A model generated the notes under the pieces. The model was not told the DNA's origin. It ran no database searches and saw nothing but the letters and a program-made list of their open reading frames with translations. A DNA stretch of 10,000 nucleotides from Actinidia chinensis (taxonomy: Eukaryota; Streptophyta; Magnoliopsida; Ericales; Actinidiaceae): positions 18,204,925-18,214,924 of the forward strand of contig CM018889.1 in assembly GCA_009663005.1 (NCBI GenBank), given 5' to 3'. This document shows positions 1 to 7,623 of the stretch, in pieces. Each line of letters opens with the position of its first letter. The first letter of the stretch is position 1. A program made the position numbers and the translations under genes.

Positions 1-109
1 ATTACCAATTGATTTTAATTTTAACGCATTCATCCTTGATCGGAAATGAAGAGCCATAGCTAGTTTTATTATTACGTATAAATTGCTATTGACATATAAT
101 TATCAATAG

Positions 110-384
110 TTTTTTTTTTATTAGCCACAGAGTATCCAAGAGAGGCCTTTGGGCCCACCCAGACTAATTTTTGTATCCTGAGCAGTTAGCCCTTCACACC
201 TAAGAATGTAAACGTGGATATACGGCGCAGCCACTAGGAATCGAACATGATACCTCCAAGTGTTAGCTCGTGTACCGAATGTTCGCCCAAAGTGATTGCG
301 CCTTATGTCCAGGGGTGGGAGTGAGAATCGAGCCCAGGACCTAAGTCCTGGTAAGGCCGCCCATTACCACTTGGGCTTAGGTTT
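110..384 (-). mobile_element. Probable tRNA-derived SINE retroposon, minus strand
   Basis: Read on the minus strand, the stretch starts near 384 with an A-box-like RNA polymerase III promoter at 377-367 (AGCCCAAGTGG). A B-box-like site follows at 334-324 (GGCTCGATTCT, 9 of 11 to GGTTCGANNCC), with 43 bp between box starts, as in tRNA genes and tRNA-derived SINEs. A second, better B-box match lies at 247-237 (TGTTCGATTCC). The minus-strand 3' end at 119-110 is a run of ten A, which fits a SINE tail. Seen: boxes, spacing and tail. Inferred: that it is a SINE rather than a decayed tRNA-like repeat. I could not find a convincing target-site duplication, and the 5' edge is approximate. It has no protein-coding content. 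It cannot be a functional tRNA, because no cloverleaf closes around the boxes. Confidence 0.45.
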
Positions 385-611
385 TTGATTGGAGAGGTCG
401 TGGGTATAGAGTCAACTCGAAACTATCCTCTCAAAAGCTTTTGTTTGGGACCATACGTTCATTTTTCTTGGTCACTCTACATGTTATCAAAATTAATCCA
501 TCGTTGTTCTCAAAATTAATAAAACACCAACGAGTTAAACCTGAAAGGTTATTCTCAAGGATATTGGGCCAACAGTTAAAAACGATTTACACGCCAACCT
601 ATGCCTAGCCA

Positions 612-985
612 TAGAGGTGGTCGAGTGCCCGCCGTGCCGGGCCGTGCCACTTTTCTTCCGTGCTTCGTGCCGTGCCGTGTTGGGCTCCATTTACTTAACG
701 TGCCTTGCCGTGGCCGTGCCTTAATCGTTGGCCGTGCCATTTTTAATCGTGCCGTGTGGTTTATTTTTTTTATTCGTGTTCGTGCCGTGCCCGTGCCATT
801 TATAACCGTGTCTGCCGTGCTGGCCCATTTACTTATCATCTGTGTCGTGCCGGCCGCTTACTTAATTATGCTGTGTCGTGCCGGCCCACTAACTTAGTCG
901 GGTTGACTCGTGCATGCCGTGCCGGTCTACTTAATCGGTCGTGCCATGTCCCGTTTTTTTAATCTTGTCGTGTCGGTCGCTTAAA
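612..985 (+). repeat. Left GTGCC-rich subterminal arm of the hAT element
   Basis: About 16 copies of GTGCC lie on the plus strand, and I see no GGCAC. Pairs and triplets of GTGCC are separated by short AT-rich spacers such as ttactta or cttaat. A higher-order unit of 31 bp repeats at 841-871 and 872-902 (both begin TGTGTCGTGCCGGCC), with a looser copy before it near 810-840. Open frames here on both strands (for example 601-897 plus and 576-839 minus) arise because the repeat lacks stops; they are rich in Arg, Pro, Ala and Cys and are not genes. The likely role is transposase binding, inferred from hAT biology. Confidence 0.7.
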
Positions 986-1880
986 ATGTCGCCAACTAAA
1001 TACATTTATAAGGAGTGTCAATGACGACAAAATCGTTATTAACTTCCATTGAGAATATAATGCCTATTTTGTATTAGAAGCTAGTCAAATCTTAAATTAT
1101 TAAGATCACAACCAACTATAAAAATGTGAAAAAGTGTAGTTCCGAGGGGTTCTGCCACCACCTCGTTATATTCAACAGGTAAAAAAACTAAAATGTGAAA
1201 AAAGTGCAGTTCGAGGGGTTATGCCACCACTCGTTATATTCAACAAGTGATGAAGGGCTTTCAATATTCGATAGATGTTCAATTCGACGAGAGTGACCTA
1301 CAACCAAAGTGATGGTGTAATTGTCATAATTATGTTGCGATTGTTGTGGTTTAGCGCATAGATAAATCAAATTTTTTATACAGATTAATAATTATAAAAA
1401 TTCAATTTTGTCTATCAATTCAAAATTTTTATTTTTATTATTTATTATTGAAAATTTTATTTTTTATTTTTTTTCTCATTTGTTAAATACAAAGTTTTAT
1501 TTTTTAAAATTTTATTTTTGTCTTATTATGGCCTAATATGGGCCATAAGTCCAAATTTTAAAATTTATAGTTTGTTTTCAAATTTTTAATTTTTTATTTA
1601 TTTTTTATTTTTTCATTTTTGTTATTCCTTACTTTATTTTAACTTTTTCCTCAATTTTTTTCTTATTATGGCCTTTGAAAAGTCATTTATTTAATAAAAA
1701 TATATTTTTATTTTATTATTTATTTATTTACAGCCCCCCCAATGACCCATGAATAAGTCAAAAATTTATTTATTTTACTTTTCTTTATTCTTTTTGTTCA
1801 AATTTTTACAAATAAAATTACCTGGCAAGTCAATTTCTTTAATTAAATTTTATTTTAATTTATTTAATAATTATCATTTC
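985..1880. other. AT-rich core of the hAT element, no gene
   Basis: This interior is dominated by T and A runs, especially 1370-1720, and has no frame resembling a transposase. Apart from the tandem duplication near 1112-1248, it holds a repeated TCTTATTATGGCCT at about 1520 and 1661. A short inverted repeat (TTATGGCC / GGGCCATAA) lies around 1524-1550, and a C7 tract sits near 1734-1740. The frame at 1749-1976 runs from T-rich DNA into the right arm and has no coding character. Confidence 0.6.
1112..1248 (+). repeat. Two-copy tandem duplication, period about 69 bp
   Basis: Copy 1 (from about 1121 to 1180) and copy 2 (from about 1190 to 1248) share AAAATGTGAAAAA, then GAGGGGTT, then TGCCACCAC, then TCGTTATATTCAACA, with only a few substitutions and single-base indels. 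An A-rich link (about 1181-1189) joins them. The duplication lies inside the transposon core. The copies are similar enough to suggest a replication-slippage or repair event more recent than most decay in the element, though I did not compute an identity value. Confidence 0.85.
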
Positions 1881-1889
1881 CTTGTCACT

Positions 1890-2247
1890 TCCGTGTCGTG
1901 TCAGGCCAATTATCCGTGTCTACCCAGGTTTTTGCCCGTGACACATTCGTGCCCATGCTGTGCCGTTCTTGGCTAAGGTCTGTGTTGTGCCGTGCCGGCC
2001 ATGCCATGCCAAACCAAATCAACTGTCGTGTCCATGCCCCGTGCCGTGCCGTACTTTGACCGTGCCGGCCATTCGTGCTTTGTGAGCAACTATCGTGCTG
2101 TGCCCCGTGGCCGTGCTCTCCCATTTTCGTGCCTCGTGCCCGGTGCCCGTGCCCGTCTCAGACCGTGCCGTGCCGTGGTCGTTCCGTGCCCAACTTTTAC
2201 CCTGCCCAAGCGTGCTCGTGCCGGGTTTTTTTCGTGCCGTGCTCGTG

Positions 2248-2275
<28 letters not shown>
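1890..2275 (+). repeat. Right GTGCC-rich subterminal arm of the hAT element
   Basis: Roughly 20 GTGCC copies are present, again all on the plus strand, often as direct runs such as CGTGCCGTGCCGTGCC near 2250. The arm lies just inside the inverted right terminus. Frames at 1992-2315 plus, 2019-2342 minus, 2075-2275 plus, 2090-2293 minus and 2095-2358 plus all overlap here and are stop-poor artefacts of the repeat. Binding by a transposase is inferred, not shown. Confidence 0.7.
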
Positions 2276-2283
<8 letters not shown>

Positions 2284-2291
2284 CTCTGCCC

Positions 2292-3069
2292 ACTCTCTTT
2301 CCTCATCTCTCCTAAATTTTCTCTCATTTTATCTATTTTCATTCCTTTTCCAACTTAATTTTCAAAAGAAATTCTAGACATTGTTAGGTTTGCCATGCGG
2401 ATCACGCACATCTCAATCAATAACAAGAGGGCAATATTTACCTGTGAGGTAGATGAACATAATTAAACTCTATCGGATTTATATTCAATTTCAATATATT
2501 ATTGCAAGGAACGGTATTATTTAATTTATTGCGGCTTACCACGTACCCAGCAGGTAAAGCCAGAAATAAACTAGGTGCTCAAGGAAAAAAAGCAGGGGAA
2601 GAAGGGAAAGGGGAATGGGGTGTTTAAAAAATTACGAGAAGCAAAAGAGCGGAGAACCATCCTTTAATGTTTCCTAACTCAAAAAGTCTATTTTTTAGTT
2701 TTTAGTGTGTAGATCATCTACCAATGCAATCAAATTGTTATGATAATCGTGACTACGTGATTTTATCATTTCTGTTTTAAAAATTAACTAAAAAAGTTGT
2801 GCAGTAAAAATAAAAAGTGCAAAAAAAGAAATTAATTAGACTTAACAAATTAAGACAATATTCATTAGTATTTAGTACATTATTTTTGATTCTTTCCACG
2901 ATTTATAAATTTTTTCCCCTTAAACTTTAATATATTGTTGACAATGAAAATTCTCAGAAGAATTCCTCCATACGCATCTCATGCTCACCCCATCGACATA
3001 TACAGGGTTGTCATGTCACAAAGTGCAGAAGACTTTAAGATAGCCCGAAAAGAGAAGAGAGAGAGAAGG
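2292..3069. other. Intergenic spacer upstream of the UGT relic
   Basis: No gene or repeat is recognised here. The stretch includes a purine-rich patch (about 2585-2630) and AT-rich DNA to 2940. From 2935 a frame runs open and in phase into the first part of the UGT relic, including an ATG at 2944. The roughly 45 codons before 3070 resemble nothing I know in UGTs and are rich in Lys, Arg and Glu from a GA-repeat near 3050-3068. They most likely represent old promoter or 5' leader DNA that happens to be open. Confidence 0.5.
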
Positions 3070-4457
3070 ATTGCAAAGCAAGTACCATCAGTGTTCTCAT
3101 TTTCCCATGGCTATCTCATGACATATCTCCCCTTCTTGGAGCTAAAGCCAAAAGCTCTCAACCAGAAACTTCAAGATCTACCTATGTTCTACCCTATCAA
3201 CCTCAATGCTCAAGCCTAGACTCACTCAAAAAATATACACACACTCTATAAAATCGTCGAGCTCCACGATTTACGGTCTTGCTGACCTCCCCCACAATCC
3301 CACACCACCAAAAACCTCCTCCCAATCTCATGCCAAATACTTCAAGAAGCCCTCGATTTGTCCGAACCAATCTTCTGTCACATCCTCAAAACTCTAAAAC
3401 CGGATTTGCTTATCTATGATCTCATCCAACCGTGGTGGGGCCTGGGTGTTGCTTCTTCATATAATATTCCTGCTGTTGATTTCATCACTAGTAGCGTCAT
3501 CATGACCGTTTTCATACACAATCTCTATAAAAATCCACTCACTAAAATTCCTTTCCAAGATTCGATTTATTTACGTGAATATGACAAACTGGATGTTTAC
3601 TACTTGCTTAATCCTTCTCGAGAAACCTTTGGGAAAGAAGACACTCATAGCTCTCCTGATATTATTTTAATCAAGACTTTCAGAGGGTTGAGGGAAATTA
3701 CATGGACTCCCTCTCTAGGTTAATGGCAAGAAGATATTACCCCTTCCGCTTGTCCAAGATTGCCACCACGAAGATGGATACTGGTGGGATCATCGACTGG
3801 CTTAAGAGGAAGGAAAAGGTTCCACGGTATTTGTTCTTTTTGGACCGAGCTATTTTCTGTCGGCGACCTCAAATGGAGGAGATAGCGCTTGTTTAGAGCT
3901 TAGTGCGGGTTAATTTCATATGGATTTTGAGGTTTCCAATGGGATCAACACTATGTTGTTTGAGAGGCACTCCCCTCTAAGGGGTTTCTTGAGAGGGTAG
4001 GAGAGAGGGGGGTTGGTGGTGGAAGGGTTGGGCCGCCCAAGTGAAAAATCTTGCCGACATCGCCAGCGTTGGTGGTTTTGTGAGCATTTGCGGTGTGGGG
4101 CTCACGATGGGGCTTATGAAGTATGGACTCCGATCATAGCCAAATTTATATTACCTATGCAATTATGACAGCCATAAAATTCTAGTCTGGTGGAGGAGAT
4201 AGGTGTTTGGTGTGGAGGTTGTGAGGGAAATAATGGGAAGCTTGATAGGGGCAGTGGGACAAGTGATTAAGAATGGTAAAAAAAGTTAACAAAGTTTTTT
4301 GATGGGGAGGGTACTTGTGAGGAAGAAAGCAAGAGACTGAGTGAGACCTTGTCCATGAAAGAAGAGAGGATATAGATGTGTTGGTATAGGAGTTGGTTGA
4401 AGCGTATGTAGAAAAAGGGACAATGATTTGGTGGTTGAGGAGTTTGGTAAGTTGTAA
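3070..4457 (+). pseudogene. UDP-glycosyltransferase pseudogene (GT1 family, UGT94/UGT91-like)
   Basis: This is a relic of an enzyme that moved a sugar from a UDP-sugar to a small molecule or to a sugar already attached to one. Pieces in order: SVFSFSHGY...LPFLELKPKAL near 3088-3160 (family pattern FPWLAHGH...PFLELAKKL); INLN, then KPRLTQK...THSIK near 3195-3255; VELH near 3258; ADLPHN near 3280; HTTKNLLP...EALDLSEP near 3302-3365; LKTLKPDLLIYD...QPWW...ASSYNIPAVDF (3385-3485); YMDSLSRLMARR near 3700; GIIDWLKRKEK near 3785; MEEIA near 3872; VNFIWILRFPMG near 3910-3940; GFLERVGERG near 3980; and the PSPG donor box. Frameshifts occur near 3208, 3258-3275, 3300, 3690, 3890 and 4008, with stops at 3217 and 3894 and several after 4130. 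The likely ancestral ATG at 3070 is now ATT. The intronless span of about 1.39 kb fits a 440-460 residue UGT. The subfamily is inferred from motif style; the 3' edge is approximate. Confidence 0.9.
4029..4171 (+). other. Decayed PSPG (UDP-sugar donor) box within the UGT pseudogene
   Basis: The plant secondary product glycosyltransferase box normally runs W-A-P-Q, then GGF-V-S-H-C-G-W, an E a few residues later, and ends in D/E-Q. Here it reads WAAQVKNLAD, then GGFVSICGV, then MGLMKYG. The His and Trp of HCGW have become Ile and Val, and the conserved Glu is replaced by Gly. A frame break near 4127 and about 8 extra bases around 4143-4153 follow. The final D-Q appears as TGA-CAG (4166-4171), with a further TAA two codons on. 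Each loss alone would be expected to impair sugar-donor binding, so no activity is expected. Confidence 0.88.
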
Positions 4458-5309
4458 TTTGAAGAAAAAGGGCAGCAGTATGCAAATCACCAATTGGTAT
4501 TGGGGTTTGTTTTTTTTTTGTTTGTATGTGTTTTATATTTATTTTGGTTTAAGTTGGTTTCTAACATATATATATTTTTTCTTTTGAAGGGTCTTGTGGT
4601 GTGTGATGTGATTAGAATCACATCTGCCTTATGTACTGGTTTACTCTAGTAATGAATCATTTAAGGAACCAACTAATCATGTCAAGCATTGTAAACCTAC
4701 TTCTTATTACGTACATGTTCTCAAATATCTAATAAAAATAATAACGCGTTTGCAGTACTTTATTGTTTACTCTTACTCATACTATTTTTGGCAATTACTA
4801 AAATTTTCTTTCTTTTGCTGATGAGAAAAAAAAAAGGCTGGAATGACATGTTAATATTTTTCTTGATCAGCAAAAAAAGACAATTTTATTAATGTTTTCA
4901 TTGGTATTACATAAAAACATTTCAGAAGAAAGGATAAAAATATTGTCAGAAGAATGTTTGTCCCATATCTTATATATATTTATTGCTATGCTCTTTTATT
5001 CCTCGCTAATCTCCCTTCCACTTCTCTCCCATCTAGCATGTTTCTTTTTGTATTTTGCATTTTCAGATTCAGATTTAGCATCACAAATAAGTCAAATTGA
5101 ATAAGCTTTATGTGATTGAAACGTGGGTCGTCGAGGTGTGTGATGTGAATCAAATCTAATACTCCTATGCATGTGGAAGTGATGAGGAGAGGGTGAGTAG
5201 AGATATGAACTCAAGGAAAGACTTTCCCACGATAGAGCGGTGCGGTGAGGTGAGATGAGCGATTCATCCAATATCTAGATTTGATACTATGTTAGAGAGG
5301 ATCGATGCT
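4458..5309. other. Intergenic DNA 3' of the UGT relic
   Basis: No gene is supported. The part to about 4740 was probably the 3' region of the UGT, with AATAAA-like DNA at about 4730. It contains a perfect 9-bp inverted repeat at 4605-4624. The 13-mer GGTGTGTGATGTG occurs at 4598-4610 and again at 5135-5147. The 70-codon frame at 4892-5104 is hydrophobic only because of T-rich DNA and matches nothing I recognise. The stretch from about 5130 leads into the hairpin at 5310 and may belong to the same repeat element. Confidence 0.5.
4605..4624. repeat. Perfect inverted repeat GATGTGATT-AG-AATCACATC
   Basis: Two 9-base arms are exact reverse complements around a 2-base centre. The repeat lies about 150 bp past the end of the UGT relic. 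It could be a protein-binding dyad, a transposon scar or chance. Nothing nearby identifies its role. Confidence 0.8.
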
Positions 5310-5479
5310 TCTAACCTAAAATGAATTGACAATATGTAGAATAGTCTTTAGAGAAGATATATCAAGTTTGCACGTGGAGAAGTACCAGAGTTGTCGCACA
5401 TTGCTCATCTTAATCACCTAAACTTGATATATTTTCTTAAAAGGTTAGCTCACTTATTGTCAATTGATTTTAAGTTAAA
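5310..5479. repeat. Imperfect inverted repeat with 60-bp arms (MITE-like hairpin)
   Basis: The left arm, 5310-5369 (from TCTAACCTAAAATGAATTGA to ATATATCAAGTTT), matches the reverse complement of the right arm, 5420-5479, at 47 of 60 positions without gaps. The innermost 10 bases are identical, and the spacer is about 50 bp. This is a foldback structure of the kind left by miniature transposons or other dispersed plant repeats. I see no clear target duplication at the outer edges, so the true element may extend further, perhaps from about 5270 to 5560. A transcript across it could fold into a long hairpin and feed small-RNA production; that is inference. Confidence 0.75.
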
Positions 5480-5817
5480 TACTTCAATCATCTTTTAAGT
5501 ATAAAAGTAGTTGAGTCTTGAGTGACTCCCTCAAGAGTCAAATCCGCCTGAATCTTTCGTGATCATATTTCTCTCGGGTTTACCACCCAAATTTAATATA
5601 TATCGGTTAAAAAATAGACTCTAGCTTCCCAACCACACCCTAATAACATAGCTAGAACAAAAAACCGTGTGTACAGATACAATTTGTTTTCCTTTCACAA
5701 ACCGGACAAATCCACTTAAAAACGGTGCAACCATTTATCATTCAACTTCTTGTCGTCGTCTACAACAATCCAAGTACTTTACACGACTTCGGCGTTCAAA
5801 CACCCACAACAAATCTT
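5480..5817. other. Spacer between hairpin and SAUR 3' end
   Basis: No gene is seen. A small nested stem (CTTGAG...CTCAAG with GACTC...GAGTC) occurs at about 5518-5540, close to the outer edge of the large hairpin. The SAUR 3' untranslated region would occupy the right part of this stretch on the minus strand, but I could not place a clear polyadenylation signal. The plus-strand frame 5725-6201 overlaps it and is the antisense shadow of the SAUR. Confidence 0.45.
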
Positions 5818-6168
5818 TCAAACCCTGAAGCACAAAAGCTGGTGGTGGCGATGATGATGCAGGGACTCTTGTTTGTCAATTATGCCCTTGACATATCGAA
5901 ACTCGTCCACATGGCAAGGAATATTGATAGGACCTTTTTGGTCAAACCCATATTCTTCCTCTGCTTCCTTCAACAATATCATGAAGAGTGGGTGGTTGAT
6001 GTAGATCACCGGAACCACCACCCTCTGTTGCTCCTCCCCTTTCCAGACCACCACCGCCACGCAAACCCTCGGAATTTCTCTCCTCTCCTCTCTCTTCCCA
6101 CCGCGGTGGGGGTGGAGATGAGGAACACGCAAATGAAAATTCAGGAAAATTCTGTCTCCACTACCAGT
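5818..6168 (-). pseudogene. SAUR32-like auxin-responsive protein, complete except for the start codon
   Basis: SAUR proteins are small, early auxin-induced regulators of cell expansion; many inhibit PP2C-D phosphatases and so activate plasma-membrane proton pumps. The 116-codon frame has a His-rich N-terminus (residues 10-21), the SAUR core from REIPRVCVAV (30-39) through EEQQRVVVPVIYINHPLF (45-62), LLKEAEEEYGFDQKGPI (65-81), IPCHVDEF (83-90), a His-rich tail (104-109) and the C-terminal CFRV before TGA. The intact core and end place it near SAUR32-type proteins. There is no in-frame ATG: a TAA lies about 12 codons upstream, and the codon before GSGDR, where relatives of this type begin MGSG, is ACT (6168-6166). 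The usual KGCVAV is RVCVAV, and a Gly is Trp at residue 42. The best reading is a young pseudogene; initiation at a non-ATG codon such as TTG (6132) or CTG (6144) is possible but unproven. SAUR genes are normally intronless, as here. Confidence 0.88.
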
Positions 6169-6425
6169 CTCGAGAAAAATTTAACCCAAGAAAGAAACTG
6201 AAATTGCTTGTCTTGATTTGTGTTGAGCAGGGCGGAAAAAAAATAGGGGAAGAGAAACAAAAAGTAGAGAAAGGGAGCGGGGGAAGAGGAAAGAGGGAGA
6301 AGGGGAAGAAGTTTGATCCTATCCGAGAAGAGTCGATGAAAGATGATGGAAAATGGCTTATGATAAATGGTTTTGGGAATTTGGGAGATAAATCACATGA
6401 ATTGTGAAGTGGAGGGTCAGAGTGG
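6169..6425 (-). promoter_or_regulatory. Likely 5' leader of the SAUR gene, pyrimidine-rich
   Basis: On the minus strand this stretch is strongly C/T-rich, especially 6315-6230, like the long CT-rich leaders and Y patches near plant transcription starts. It contains no ATG apart from one at 6398, which is followed at once by TGA (ATGTGA, 6398-6393), a minimal start-stop unit. The overlapping plus-strand frame 6204-6407 is the purine-rich complement and is not a gene. The transcript start is inferred from the TATA-like box upstream. Confidence 0.5.
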
Positions 6426-6448
6426 AGTGGGTTTTGGGGATTGTGTAG

Positions 6449-6457
6449 ATATATATA
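6449..6457 (-). promoter_or_regulatory. TATA-like box for the SAUR gene
   Basis: The minus strand reads ATTATATAT within AATTATATATATCT. It lies about 285 bp upstream of the ACT codon that replaces the SAUR start and just ahead of the pyrimidine-rich leader, a normal plant arrangement. A GA/CT repeat (6461-6478) adjoins it. I saw no certain auxin response element (TGTCTC): TGTCTCTC at 6474-6467 on the minus strand contains that hexamer, but inside a CT repeat. Confidence 0.45.
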
Positions 6458-6459
6458 AT

Positions 6460-7147
6460 TTTAGAGAGAGACAGAGAGGTGATCTTTCTGGAGAAAGAAC
6501 AGCTAAAACCGCCAATAACACGGCTGGGGTCATTGCCGTCTGTTAGAGGGTGTTTTTGAATTCCACTTCAAACTAGAAAAGGGCTATTTCCAGGTCAAAT
6601 ATTGCTCCCACCAGCAACGTATTTGATAATCCAATTGAGAGAGTTGGTTCACTCGGTGTGGCATTGACCTTTGCAGCACGGACTGGCCACAATGCTCGTG
6701 CCAGGTCATATCTATGGTATACTTATCATCAATTAAGGCCAATGGCATAAGTTTTTTTTGGTTTTATGGACTACTTTCTTTACCGAGTTTTTTTTAGTGA
6801 TTTTTTTTCTTTGTTCAAAATTTTATAATTTTTTTATTCTTTTGGAGAAGAGCAGTACAAAAGTATTAAAAAATTATTTAATTTTAAAAAAATACCAAAG
6901 AAAAAAAATTTATCCAAAAAAATTAAAGTAGTTTCTTTTCGTCTTTAGTAGAGTTTTTTTTTAAATTAGATAAAAAAAAATATTTTCAGACTCCCTCGTC
7001 AAAGGGAACTGAAAAGGTATAAAATTTTACGGTAAAAATAATTCAATAAAGACGAAAAGACTTGAAAACGAAGGCAACTAAAAAATTCAAAAAAACTATT
7101 ATTTCAAATTGGGCCTAAGAAATAAAGAAAGAATTGTTTGTGACAAA
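6460..7147. other. AT-rich intergenic DNA upstream of the SAUR
   Basis: The first 100-200 bp are the probable distal promoter of the minus-strand SAUR. From about 6740 the sequence becomes long A and T runs with no frame of note. No repeats beyond low-complexity tracts were recognised. Confidence 0.5.
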
Positions 7148-7623
7148 TAAGGATGGCAATAGGGTGGGACATTTGGGTAATCCGCTCCAAACTCGCCCCT
7201 AATAGAAGGAGATGGGAATATCTATGACGGATTTTGGGTGGGGTATGGGATATCCACTTGGTTTTGGGGTGTGGTTGAGTTTAGTAGTTTGGGACCTCTA
7301 ATCCAACCCAATTAAAGTTAATTATAAAATACTTTTGTTTAATTTAGGTCACATACATAAAAATTTAATTTTTTTTCCATTATTAAATTTACTTTTTTAG
7401 GATGTTAAGAAAAATATTTTTATGTGTTTAAATGGGTAATTATATGTATGTTTTCATTATAATTATATATATTTTATTATACAACAATACTTTTAAAATC
7501 AAAAAAGATGATAAAGACAAATATTGAGCTAGGCTAAGCAGGGAGGGGTGGGGAGGGTTTTCCTAAACGGAATAGCCATAGTTTAGGCCAAAATCATCCC
7601 AACACGCTCATTGCCATCCCCTA
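7148..7623. mobile_element. Short non-autonomous hAT-type element (476 bp)
   Basis: The left end reads TAAGGATGGCAATAGGGTGG. The reverse complement of the right end reads TAGGGGATGGCAATGAGCGT. They share GGATGGCAAT and looser similarity (GTGGGACATTTGG against GTTGGGATGATTTTGG) further in. The TAGGGATGGCAAT start with G-rich and GGATATCC-like sequence inside is a common plant hAT MITE pattern. Flanking 8-mers GTGACAAA (7140-7147) and CTGAAAAA (7624-7631) agree at 6 of 8 positions, consistent with an aged 8-bp target duplication. There is no coding capacity; the centre is AT-rich. It differs in end sequence from the element at 612-2283, so the two would use different transposases. Confidence 0.7.

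Larger units (their letters stand above)
612..2283. mobile_element. Non-autonomous hAT-superfamily transposon (about 1.67 kb)
   Basis: The left end reads TAGAGGTGGTCGAGTGCCC. The reverse complement of the right end reads TAGAGGTGTCAAGCGGGCC. These match over the first 8 bases and again after one gap. The TAGAGGTG start with a following C/G-rich stretch is the terminal pattern of many plant hAT elements, such as the rice nDart group. Both ends lead into GC-rich subterminal arms (about 612-985 and 1890-2275) full of GTGCC/GCCGTG copies, the kind of repeated site hAT transposases bind. The core (985-1880) is very AT-rich. No transposase frame is present, so the element would depend on enzyme supplied elsewhere. 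The flanking 8-mers (604-611 cctagcca; 2284-2291 ctctgccc) agree at only 4 positions, so the target duplication is unclear and the copy is probably old. Confidence 0.72.

Noticed and set aside
576..962. Several overlapping open frames on both strands in the GTGCC-rich left arm
   Set aside because: They come from a stop-poor repeat, overlap each other on opposite strands, and show only Arg/Pro/Ala/Cys-rich low-complexity sequence.
612..2275. Regularly spaced GTGCC repeats as a CRISPR array or telomere-like array
   Set aside because: Units and spacers vary in length, the DNA is from a plant nucleus, and the inverted TAGAGGTG ends explain the arrangement better.
604..2291. 8-bp target duplication cctagcca / ctctgccc for the first hAT element
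   Set aside because: Only 4 of 8 positions agree, which is too weak to count as evidence; the element call rests on its ends and arms.
1885..2358. Six overlapping open frames in the right GTGCC arm
   Set aside because: Same cause as in the left arm; none continues outside the repeat or matches a protein family.
4182..4493. Minus-strand frames of 103 and 72 codons
   Set aside because: They are antisense to the decayed 3' part of the UGT relic, whose plus-strand motifs (VEEIG, GKLDRG) explain the sequence.
5725..6201. Plus-strand frame of 158 codons
   Set aside because: It is the antisense shadow of the SAUR frame; the minus strand has clear family motifs and the plus strand has none.
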